Shown here one piece after another: positions 57,754 through 64,000 of a stretch of DNA of 64,000 nt. Location: the NCBI RefSeq assembly GCF_000426285.1, contig NZ_AUFB01000012.1, positions 62,001-126,000 on the forward strand, read 5' to 3'. Every line of letters starts with the position of its first letter. Position 1 is the first letter of the stretch. A program made the position numbers and the translations under genes. Origin of the DNA: Rhizobium leucaenae USDA 9039. Lineage in GTDB: Bacteria > Pseudomonadota > Alphaproteobacteria > Rhizobiales > Rhizobiaceae. Below the pieces are notes generated by a model that saw only the letters and a program-made list of their open reading frames with translations, made no database searches and was not told where the DNA came from.

Positions 57754-58614
57754 ATGAAGACGCCTTTTCCGCCCTTCGAGCCACATGGTCCCAACGACGA
57801 GGCGCGTGGGCCGCGCCTGCGGGAAATTCCGCTGCGGCTGATGGTACCGAATATGATCACCGTGTTGGCGATCTGCGCCGGTCTGACCGGCATCCGCCTC
57901 GCCTTCGAAAACCGCTACGAACTCGCGGTGGTGGCCGTGCTGGTGGCCGCTTTCCTCGACGGCATCGACGGACGCGTGGCGCGGCTGATGAAGGCCACCT
58001 CCAAGTTCGGCGCGCAAATGGATTCGCTTGCCGACATCGTCAATTTCGGCGTCGCGCCGGCGCTTGTCGTCTATGTTTTCCTGCTCGACCAGGCACGCTC
58101 GCTCGGCTGGATCGCAGCGCTGATCTATACCATTGCGGCCGGTCTGCGGCTCGCGCGCTTCAATGTCATGGCGGAGCGCGAGAACAAGGCGTCGTGGCAA
58201 TCGGAATATTTTGTCGGCGTCCCGGCGCCGGCCGGGGCGATGCTGGTGTTGCTGCCTGTCTATCTCGGCTTCCTGGGCCTAACGCCCACCAAGACCTTTG
58301 CCTATTGGGGTGCGGCCTACACCGTGCTGATCGGCTTCCTGCTGGTCAGCCGCCTGCCCGTCTGGTCCGGAAAAACGGAAAGCAGCCGCATCCGCCGCGA
58401 CCTGGTGCTGCCGATCATGCTTGCCCTCGTCGTCTATGTGGCGCTGCTGATGAGCTATACTTGGCATGTCATGGTGGTCACCGTCGTTGCCTATCTCCTG
58501 TCGTTGCCCTTGGGCGCCCGTTCCTGGACGCGCAAATATGGCACCTTCACCATCAACGGCCCCGCCGATCCTGACGTCGACGATTCAAACGACGACATCG
58601 GCCGGCATATCTAG
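57754..58614 (+). CDS. pssA: CDP-diacylglycerol-serine O-phosphatidyltransferase
   Basis: Membrane enzyme that makes phosphatidylserine; 286 residues with about eight hydrophobic segments. The CDP-alcohol phosphotransferase motif is visible: DGIDGRVARLMKATSKFGAQ then MDSLADIVNFGVAPA (about residues 69-104), matching DG..AR...G..D...D. It supplies the substrate for the psd product encoded just upstream, so the pair forms the complete route to phosphatidylethanolamine. Confidence 0.93.
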   Translation: MKTPFPPFEPHGPNDEARGPRLREIPLRLMVPNMITVLAICAGLTGIRLAFENRYELAVVAVLVAAFLDGIDGRVARLMKATSKFGAQMDSLADIVNFGVAPALVVYVFLLDQARSLGWIAALIYTIAAGLRLARFNVMAERENKASWQSEYFVGVPAPAGAMLVLLPVYLGFLGLTPTKTFAYWGAAYTVLIGFLLVSRLPVWSGKTESSRIRRDLVLPIMLALVVYVALLMSYTWHVMVVTVVAYLLSLPLGARSWTRKYGTFTINGPADPDVDDSNDDIGRHI

Positions 58615-58931
58615 CCCAAAATCAAGCACGATTCGAAGGCGACGATCATGGATTGCCGCCAGAAATCGAAGACGGCTGCCGCGACAAATGGTCATGTGGC
58701 CCCTATCGCCTCTGCAATCAGATACGGCTGCGCGAACGCAACTAATTAACGAAAAATAAACAACTAAATTAGATATAGTTTGCGTTAAATTTCGCGTAAG
58801 CCTCGCGAAATATGGTCGGTGTTTACAAAAGCTGATCGGCAAATGCCTTTGATTTGTCATGTTTTATGACAAAACAACGAGACGGGGCCGTGAATCAAAA
58901 ACACCCTAGGGAACACGTTGAGGAGTAACAC
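58615..58931. other. Gene-free stretch before the 46-residue protein gene
   Basis: This 317-nt gap has an AT-rich middle (about 58740-58800) unlike its neighbours. It holds the inverted repeat at 58853-58873 and the ribosome site of the small gene at 58932. The AT-rich part is a likely promoter region. Confidence 0.5.
58853..58873. promoter_or_regulatory. Inverted repeat upstream of the 46-residue gene
   Basis: TTTGTCAT and ATGACAAA (8 bp each, perfect) are separated by 5 nt (GTTTT). It lies 58 nt before the start codon, in an AT-rich stretch, and looks like a dimeric regulator site. Confidence 0.5.
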
Positions 58932-59072
58932 ATGACCAAGAAAAAAGACGAAACTGTACAACCACAAGCAAAGATCGACCCGACCCTGCTTTATCGTCCT
59001 CTTGGCCTCAAAGCCGTCTTGGCAGCACATCTGATGCTGAAAACCAAGCCGCTGAAGAAGAAGATCGCTTAA
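58932..59072 (+). CDS. Small basic protein of 46 residues
   Basis: The frame starts MTKKKDETVQPQAKIDPTLL and ends KTKPLKKKIA. It is preceded by GAGGAGT at 6-8 nt, a strong ribosome site, and followed by a hairpin (59092-59118). The middle (LYRPLGLKAVLAAHLML) is moderately hydrophobic, flanked by lysine-rich ends, so peripheral membrane binding is possible. I do not recognise a family. It is too short for length-based gene finding, but the ribosome site, the upstream inverted repeat and the downstream hairpin support it. Confidence 0.65.
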   Translation: MTKKKDETVQPQAKIDPTLLYRPLGLKAVLAAHLMLKTKPLKKKIA

Positions 59073-59091
59073 GCTTGCAGCATCTGCCGAT

Positions 59092-59118
59092 AACCCCGCT
59101 GATTGAACATCGGGGTTT
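59092..59118. terminator. Hairpin after the 46-residue gene
   Basis: A 7-bp stem AACCCCG / CGGGGTT with a 12-nt loop is followed by a short T/A stretch, 20 nt after the stop. It lies between converging genes and may serve both. Confidence 0.5.
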
Positions 59119-59147
59119 ATGGCAGCGCCGATCCGAATGAATGCCGT

Positions 59148-59912
59148 TCAGAGGAGGCTCAACTGGCCATCGCTGGGATCCGGCTTCTTCGACGGCTTGG
59201 CCGGAGGTTCGATTGTAATCGCCACCTGCAGCTCTGGCCCCATATTGGCGACCTTGTTGACGCGCTCCGAAACCGGAATCGCCTCAAAAAAATCTTCCTG
59301 AACCGGACCCATCAGATCCAGGACCTCACGCGGCTCCTGAGTCTTGCAATCCAGCCAGTGTGCAAAATCCTCCGGCTTGATGACAACGGGCATCCGGTCA
59401 TGAATAGGACGCATCGTTCGGTTCGCCGACGTCGTCAGGATCGCGGCGGTATCGACTTCGGAACCATCGGCCGACGACCAGGTCTCCATCAGGCCGGCAA
59501 AGGCGATGACGCCGCCGTGGCGCGGACGGATCCAATAGGCCTGCGATTTCTCGCCGCTCTCCTTCGACGGGCGATGCCATTCGTAAAAGCCGGATGCCGG
59601 AATCAGAATACGCCGATGACGCATGGCCGCCCGGAACGAGGCCTTGCCGATCACGGTTTCCGCCCGGGCATTGATCAACAGCGGAAATTCCTTGGGATCC
59701 TTCACCCAGGCCGGCGTAAAGCCCCAGCGAACTAGCAGCGCGCGACGATCCGGCAAGTTACTGCCCCGCTCCTGCCGATCGCCCGAAACGACGACGAGAA
59801 TTGGTTGCGTCGGGGCAATGTTGAAGCGCGCGGGAAAGTCTTCATGCTCGAGATAGCCGAGCAATTCCCGCACCTTCCTCTCCGTTTCCGTCAATGCAAA
59901 TCGACCGCACAT
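59148..59912 (-). CDS. SRAP (YedK/HMCES-type) protein
   Basis: SOS-response-associated peptidase-fold protein of 254 residues, which forms a stable covalent link to abasic sites in single-stranded DNA and shields them. The catalytic Cys2 follows the initiator Met (MCGRFAL), the conserved Asn and other pocket residues are in FNIAPTQP near residue 30 and LINARAETV near residue 80, Glu in ASGFYEWH near residue 107, and His in IHDRMPVV near residue 168. The ATG at 59912 is required to place Cys at position 2; the frame extends far upstream but cannot be the start. Confidence 0.92.
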   Translation of the reverse strand: MCGRFALTETERKVRELLGYLEHEDFPARFNIAPTQPILVVVSGDRQERGSNLPDRRALLVRWGFTPAWVKDPKEFPLLINARAETVIGKASFRAAMRHRRILIPASGFYEWHRPSKESGEKSQAYWIRPRHGGVIAFAGLMETWSSADGSEVDTAAILTTSANRTMRPIHDRMPVVIKPEDFAHWLDCKTQEPREVLDLMGPVQEDFFEAIPVSERVNKVANMGPELQVAITIEPPAKPSKKPDPSDGQLSLL

Positions 59913-59955
59913 GCAGCTTGTGTTGCACCCGTAAGGCCGCGGGTCAAGGAGAAGG

Positions 59956-60279
59956 TCAGTTGCGAGGGCCGAAGAGAATGATGGTTGCGCCCGCAAGGCA
60001 AACGGCCGCGCCAGAGATATCCCAACGATCCGGCGCCCGTCCTTCGACCAGCCATAGCCAGAGAATGGAGGCGACAATGTAGACGCCGCCATAGGCGGCG
60101 AAGGTGCGTCCCGCCGCATCGCTCGGCACCAGCGTCAGCAGCCAGGCAAAGAGTGCCAGCGACACAAGGCCTGGAGCAAGCCACCAGATCGGCTTTGCCA
60201 GCCGCAGCCATGCCCAGAAGGCGAAACAGCCGGCAATTTCGGCCAGCGCGGCGAGCGCGTAAAGTCCATAGGTCATCAT
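59956..60279 (-). CDS. YnfA/UPF0060 family membrane protein
   Basis: Small membrane protein of 107 residues with four helices, typical of the YnfA (UPF0060) family: [20 protein letters not shown] at the N-terminus, and [21 protein letters not shown] near residue 65. The family resembles small multidrug transporters. The start is the ATG pair at 60274-60279, which gives the usual length; an upstream start at 60360 would add a polar 27-residue stretch not found in the family. Confidence 0.9.
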   Translation of the reverse strand: MMTYGLYALAALAEIAGCFAFWAWLRLAKPIWWLAPGLVSLALFAWLLTLVPSDAAGRTFAAYGGVYIVASILWLWLVEGRAPDRWDISGAAVCLAGATIILFGPRN

Positions 60280-60439
60280 GATTTGCGGCAGCCCGGCTGG
60301 CGGACCCGAATCGCCGCCATTCTCATTTGCGAGTAAAAGGGCTTCCCTCTGGCACAACAAGGGCCGTATCTTATGAAGTTGAAAGCTCCAGCACGCCTAT
60401 TCGTCGCCCGATATCTCCATCCGAACCCGACCTGGCCCA

Positions 60440-60862
60440 ATGATATCCATCCCTCGCCCCGCTTCTTCCGCCATCCTCGAACGTGACGGCCGCTTCCTGC
60501 TGGTGCTGCGACGCAATCCGCCATCTGCAGATATGTATGCCTTCCCCGGCGGGCGGGCTGAAGATGGTGAAACCCCGGCGGAAACGGCATTGCGGGAATT
60601 CAGGGAAGAGACCGGGATAACGGCTCGAAACCCCCGTTTGTTTGAGACTTACGACCTCAGGAGCCATGCAGCAGACGGGACGCTCGTCAGCCATTTCGTT
60701 CTGTCGGTTTTTCTGGTCGATGCCGACGCGGATGTGATCGCTGAGGCTGCCGACGATGCCGCAGCGCTCGGCTGGTATTTGCTGGAAGAGATCCGCGGCC
60801 TGCCCGTTCCGGCGAGCGTGCTCGAATGCGCCGAGCGGCTGACCGCTGCCCGCGCCCGATGA
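60440..60862 (+). CDS. Nudix hydrolase
   Basis: Hydrolase of 140 residues acting on nucleoside diphosphates linked to another group. The Nudix box is complete: GGRAEDGETPAETALREFRE then ETGI near residues 34-57, with the REFREETG core. The N-terminal VLRRNPPSADMYAFPGG fits ADP-ribose or dinucleotide pyrophosphatases; the substrate is not known. It stands alone on the plus strand. Confidence 0.9.
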   Translation: MISIPRPASSAILERDGRFLLVLRRNPPSADMYAFPGGRAEDGETPAETALREFREETGITARNPRLFETYDLRSHAADGTLVSHFVLSVFLVDADADVIAEAADDAAALGWYLLEEIRGLPVPASVLECAERLTAARAR

Positions 60863-60961
60863 GGCTTTCGCCGCTCCCGCGTTAACGATGCAAAGCAATA
60901 AGAGGGTGGAAAGCGAGGTTTTCGCCTTGTTACCGACAAGCTTGCCATATCAAGTAGGCGT

Positions 60962-61399
60962 ATGATTCACCGTCGCCTCATAAACCTGCTTGCGATCTGC
61001 GCCGCGCTTTCGGCTGCATTTCCGGCCTTTGCGCAGCCCGCGGCGACTGCTCCGGAGGTGCAGGCGCCTCGCGACGGGGATGATGCCGAGCGGCCGACTC
61101 CCTATGACGATCAACTGTCGCGGCTCGCCGAAATTCTTGGCTCGATCCATTATCTGCGCAATCTCTGCAACACCGGAAAAGAAGATTCCTGGCGAGCCGA
61201 TATGCAGCAATTACTCGACACAGAGACGAAAGACGAGCCGAAACGCAAGGAAAAGCTGACCGCCTCGTTCAACCGAGGATATAGATCCTTCGCATCGGTT
61301 TACACGGATTGCACGCCGCAGGCCATCGTCGCTGAGGAGCGCTACCGTAACGAAGGTGCAACACTTGCCACAGAAATAACCGCTCGCTTTGGGAATTGA
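60962..61399 (+). CDS. TIGR02301 family secreted protein
   Basis: Protein of 145 residues with a signal peptide (residues 1 to about 23, ending FPAFAQP) and the pattern of the TIGR02301 family: YDDQLSRLAEILGSIHYLRNLC near residue 46, FNRGYRSFASVYTDCTP near residue 100, then YRNEGATLATEITARF at the end. The family occurs in Rhizobiales and relatives, and its function is not known. Two cysteines (near 67 and 115) could form a disulphide in the periplasm. Confidence 0.85.
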   Translation: MIHRRLINLLAICAALSAAFPAFAQPAATAPEVQAPRDGDDAERPTPYDDQLSRLAEILGSIHYLRNLCNTGKEDSWRADMQQLLDTETKDEPKRKEKLTASFNRGYRSFASVYTDCTPQAIVAEERYRNEGATLATEITARFGN

Positions 61400-61503
61400 C
61401 GATTTATTAACCCCTTTTCGTGCCGAGCCGTGTCGTTTTAGGAAAAGGCTGATAAAGTCGTTAATCAAGCGGTAAGGACATGGACGTCTCGAGGAACGAA
61501 ACA

Positions 61504-61761
61504 ATGGAACCAAGCCTGAACGACATCGACGACATGATTGTCCACGAAAAAAGGCAGGCAGCGCTGGAGTACCAGAACGAAGCCTGGGCCGACGGAATGG
61601 CTGACGGAATCGAGCCGGAAATCATCGCTGACGCCGCTATTGCCCATGCCATCCGCGAGACTATTCGCATTCAAGGAGAACAGGGCGCGGAAGCCTTGCT
61701 CGAATCACTTAGGGACCGCATGCTTGCTGGTGAATTCTCTCCGAACCGCACCCTGCAATAA
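61504..61761 (+). CDS. Small acidic hypothetical protein
   Basis: Protein of 85 residues, acidic and largely helical, with no membrane segment (EPSLNDIDDMIVHEKRQAAL at the start; ESLRDRMLAGEFSPNRTLQ at the end). The ATG at 61504 has GAGGAA at 7 nt; another ATG at 61480 would add 8 residues but its ribosome site is too close. I do not recognise a named family. It is 15 nt before the next gene and probably co-transcribed with it. Confidence 0.7.
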   Translation: MEPSLNDIDDMIVHEKRQAALEYQNEAWADGMADGIEPEIIADAAIAHAIRETIRIQGEQGAEALLESLRDRMLAGEFSPNRTLQ

Positions 61762-61776
61762 CAGCCAGAGATCCCT

Positions 61777-62541
61777 ATGCACACCGTACCGGGCAATGAG
61801 TTTCGACGTTCCATTGCCTCGCTAGCCGCAGCGACCCTGTTTTTCGGCAGCCTCGCCCTCCCTTTGCCGGCCCTGGCCTTTTCTCAGCTCAATCCGTCCG
61901 CCGCCCAGCAGAGTGCCCCCCGGAACTCCACGCAGCGCAATGACAAGCCGGTCGAGGAGGCGCTAGAGGCGCCTTCAAAGACGATTCCCATGCCCGATCC
62001 GCTGGTCAACAATCAGGCCGGACCGAGCAGCGGCAACGCATCCGGTAATACCTCGAATGGCGGCAAACCGGCGGAAATCCTGTTCGATATCAGCAAGGCT
62101 CCCGAGCCGGTGCGCAAGCTGCGTGAAGCGATCGTCGAGGCGGCTGCCTCCGGTGATCTCGAGCGTCTGCGTCCGCTGATGAATGTCGGCGGCGGTCTCA
62201 AGCAGACACAGGTGACGGCGGATGATCCGACCGAAGACCCGATCAAGACGCTGCACGACCTTTCCGGAGACCCCGACGGCATCGAAATCCTCTCCATTCT
62301 GCTCGACATCATGTCGACCGGCTTTGCCCATACCGGCGCGGGCACGCCGGATGAAATGTATGTCTGGCCTTATTTCGCCGAAAAAGACATCAAGTCCCTG
62401 ACGGCACCGGAAAAGGTCGATTTGATGCGCATCGTTACCGCCGGCGATTTCTCCGATATGCTGGAATTCGGCGGCTACAATTTCTATCGCGTCGGCATCA
62501 CGCCCGACGGCAGGTGGAAATTCTTCACTTCGGGCGAATGA
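61777..62541 (+). CDS. Secreted hypothetical protein
   Basis: Protein of 254 residues with a signal peptide (residues 1 to about 35, ending LPALAF). A disordered Asn/Ser/Pro/Gly-rich stretch (about 40-95) leads into a compact C-terminal domain (about 100-254; KLREAIVEAAASGDLERLRPLMNVGGG, then GTPDEMYVWPYFAEKDI and GGYNFYRVGITPDGRWKFFTSGE at the end). The end motif suggests a small beta-rich periplasmic fold. I do not know its function. Confidence 0.75.
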   Translation: MHTVPGNEFRRSIASLAAATLFFGSLALPLPALAFSQLNPSAAQQSAPRNSTQRNDKPVEEALEAPSKTIPMPDPLVNNQAGPSSGNASGNTSNGGKPAEILFDISKAPEPVRKLREAIVEAAASGDLERLRPLMNVGGGLKQTQVTADDPTEDPIKTLHDLSGDPDGIEILSILLDIMSTGFAHTGAGTPDEMYVWPYFAEKDIKSLTAPEKVDLMRIVTAGDFSDMLEFGGYNFYRVGITPDGRWKFFTSGE

Positions 62542-62600
62542 TCCGGACGCAGAACTTGCGGTTCCCGGCTTGAGGCCTTACCTCTGAGCGACAGGCGAAC

Positions 62601-62704
62601 TAGAGCAATTCCAGGAAAAGTGCGAAGCGGTTTTCCGTCTGGAATGCGAAAAAACAAAGGGATAGAGCGGGAAAGCGATTCCGTGAAACGCTGAACCGCT
62701 CTAG
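62601..62704 (+). repeat. Gene-end repeat element, copy 5
   Basis: It begins TAGAGCAATTCCAGGAAAAG and ends GAACCGCTCTAG, with inverted ends (CTAGAGC / GCTCTAG, counting the flanking base at 62600). It lies 60 nt after the secreted hypothetical gene and ends 11 nt before ygfZ, so it would be in the ygfZ leader. Confidence 0.8.
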
Positions 62705-62714
62705 CGGGTCCACA

Positions 62715-63554
62715 ATGCCAGCCGTATTCCTCAGAGATCGCTCCTTTCTCCGCGTCAGCGGCGCGGAGGCGGAAGCTTTCCTGCACAATCTCATTACTAC
62801 CGATCTTGCCTCGCTGGGCGCGGACGAGGCCCGTCCCGGCGCGCTGCTGACACCGCAGGGCAAGATCCTGTTCGACTTCATGATCTGGCGGGACGGTTCC
62901 GGCTTTCTGTTGGAGACCGACGCGACGCAGAAAGACGGCCTTCTGAAGCGTCTCACCATGTATCGGTTGCGCGCACCGGTCGAGTTTGCTGCAATCGAGA
63001 CGGAGGGCGTCACCGTCGCCTGGGGCGAGAATACGGCCGAAAGCCGGAGGGATAGTCGTTTCGCCAAGGCGGGAATCACGCTGACGCGCACGCCCGGCCT
63101 ACACGGCAATGATGCCGAGGGGCCCTACCGGACACTGCGTATTGCCAACGGCATTGCCGTTTCCGGCCGGGATTTCACCCTGCAGGACGCTTTTCCCCAT
63201 GACGTGCTAATGGATATCAATGGTGGCCTTGGCTTCCGCAAGGGCTGCTATGTCGGGCAGGAAGTGGTTTCCCGCATGCAACATCGCGGCACGGCGCGCC
63301 GGCGGGTGGTGATCGTGTCCGGGACCGCCGATCTGCCGGCCATCGGCACCGAATTGACCGTCGGCGGCAAGCCGATCGGTGCACTCGGTTCCACTGACGG
63401 CGCCAAGGGTCTCGCCATTGTCCGCATCGACCGTGCCAGCGAAGCCATGGCGGCCGGCACGCCGATCCTGGCGGGAGATTGCGAAGTTTCTCTTGCGCTA
63501 CCCACCTGGTCCGGCCTCTCCTTCCCCACTGAGACCGGTGAGGCTTCGGCATGA
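62715..63554 (+). CDS. ygfZ: YgfZ/GcvT-fold iron-sulphur protein
   Basis: Folate-binding protein of 279 residues that helps maintain certain iron-sulphur enzymes such as the tRNA methylthiotransferase MiaB. The signature KGCYVGQEVVSRMQHRG lies near residue 176 with the conserved cysteine, and the N-terminal LHNLITTDLASLG fits the GcvT-like fold. It is followed by an HD-domain gene with a four-base overlap. Confidence 0.92.
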   Translation: MPAVFLRDRSFLRVSGAEAEAFLHNLITTDLASLGADEARPGALLTPQGKILFDFMIWRDGSGFLLETDATQKDGLLKRLTMYRLRAPVEFAAIETEGVTVAWGENTAESRRDSRFAKAGITLTRTPGLHGNDAEGPYRTLRIANGIAVSGRDFTLQDAFPHDVLMDINGGLGFRKGCYVGQEVVSRMQHRGTARRRVVIVSGTADLPAIGTELTVGGKPIGALGSTDGAKGLAIVRIDRASEAMAAGTPILAGDCEVSLALPTWSGLSFPTETGEASA

Positions 63555-64000
63555 CAGCGGGCAATACCGCGCGCGCCTGGCAGCGCATGTTGTCCGGCCG
63601 CAGGCTGGATCTGCTCGATCCCTCGCCGCTCGACGTCGAGATCGGCGATATCGCCCACGGGCTTGCCCGCGTGGCACGCTGGAACGGCCAGACCTCCGGG
63701 GATCATGCCTTTTCGGTGGCGCAACACAGTCTGGTGGTGGAGGCGATCTTCCGTCATCTCAACAAAGCTTCGCCGGACGAGCTATTGGCGGCGCTGCTGC
63801 ATGACGCTCCGGAATATGTCATCGGCGATATGATCTCGCCATTCAAATCCGTGGTCGGCGGCGACTATAAGGCGGTGGAGAAGCGCCTGGAAGCCGCGAT
63901 TTACAGACGTTTTGCCCTGCCGCCGCATTGCAGCCCGGAGCTGAAGGAAAAGATCAAGAGGGCCGATACGGTCTCCGCCTATTTCGAGGCGACGTTGCTC
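63551..64000 (+). CDS. HD-domain phosphohydrolase, N-terminal part (3' end outside window)
   Basis: The frame starts MTAGNTARAWQRMLSGRRLD and is open to the right edge (150 codons visible). The HD core is present: VAQHSLVVEAIF near residue 57 and LLHDAPEYVIGDMISPFK near residue 82, with Glu and Asp ligands following near 139. It resembles the YfbR-like 5'-nucleotidases. Its start overlaps the ygfZ stop (ATGA), so the two are coupled. Confidence 0.85.
   Translation, partial: MTAGNTARAWQRMLSGRRLDLLDPSPLDVEIGDIAHGLARVARWNGQTSGDHAFSVAQHSLVVEAIFRHLNKASPDELLAALLHDAPEYVIGDMISPFKSVVGGDYKAVEKRLEAAIYRRFALPPHCSPELKEKIKRADTVSAYFEATLL

Noticed and set aside
58649-58750. 33-codon open frame after pssA
   Set aside because: No ribosome site and no recognisable feature, unlike the 46-codon gene that follows.

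Overview
The window reads as a piece of the main chromosome of a Rhizobiaceae bacterium (Rhizobium/Agrobacterium type). The evidence is the GC-rich codon use, gene orders typical of Rhizobiales (lptF-lptG-lptD-surA-pdxA-rsmA; fabD-fabG-acpP-fabF-mltG-yicC-gmk; rpsF-rpsR-DUF2232-rplI; psd-pssA), and the short palindromic intergenic repeats common in this family. The species call is inference. No rRNA, tRNA, CRISPR array, insertion sequence, prophage or replication origin was seen.

Layout. 1-8.7 kb: end of an S9 peptidase, a TRAP uptake system whose binding protein converges on its own permease genes, a Gfo/Idh/MocA sugar dehydrogenase, holC, pepA and a PAP2 phosphatase. 8.7-16.4 kb: an LPS-export and outer-membrane block (lptF, lptG, lptD, a SurA-like chaperone) running into pdxA and rsmA. 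16.4-23.1 kb, minus strand: type II fatty-acid synthesis (fabD, fabG, acpP, fabF) followed by mltG, yicC and gmk. 23.3-27 kb: an accessory patch with an aldo/keto reductase, a broken SnoaL-like/XRE-regulator scar, an SRPBCC protein and a class III nucleotidyl cyclase. 27.2-29.8 kb: the ribosomal rpsF-rpsR-rplI operon with an embedded membrane protein. 29.8-33 kb: a MarR-MFS-HlyD efflux operon. 33.3-43.7 kb: dnaB, azlCD with an AraC regulator, alr, lysE, radA, cvpA, purF and an SDR. 44-51.6 kb: cysS, a DUF559 protein, two tandem GFA genes coupled to prolyl aminopeptidase, cimA, rarD and a LOG-family hydrolase. 51.7-58.6 kb: a multidomain LysM envelope protein, an ATM1-type ABC exporter, a class A acid phosphatase, and psd-pssA for phosphatidylethanolamine. 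58.9-64 kb: a 46-residue protein, an SRAP (YedK) protein, a YnfA protein, a Nudix hydrolase, three small conserved or hypothetical proteins, ygfZ and a truncated HD hydrolase.

Most of the window is ordinary core genome: envelope synthesis (LPS transport, fatty acids, phospholipids, peptidoglycan), translation and nucleotide metabolism. I found no clear new multi-gene system. The signals that known genes do not explain are: a 5-member family of ~80-105 bp elements sitting at gene ends, three of which contain the neighbouring gene's stop codon; an isolated perfect 18-bp palindrome upstream of mltG; an 8+8 bp inverted repeat upstream of a 46-residue orphan protein; a perfect 16-bp inverted repeat spanning the dnaB stop; a gene-fusion scar at 24.6-25.2 kb; and a LysM protein whose internal domains are arranged as a mirror image.
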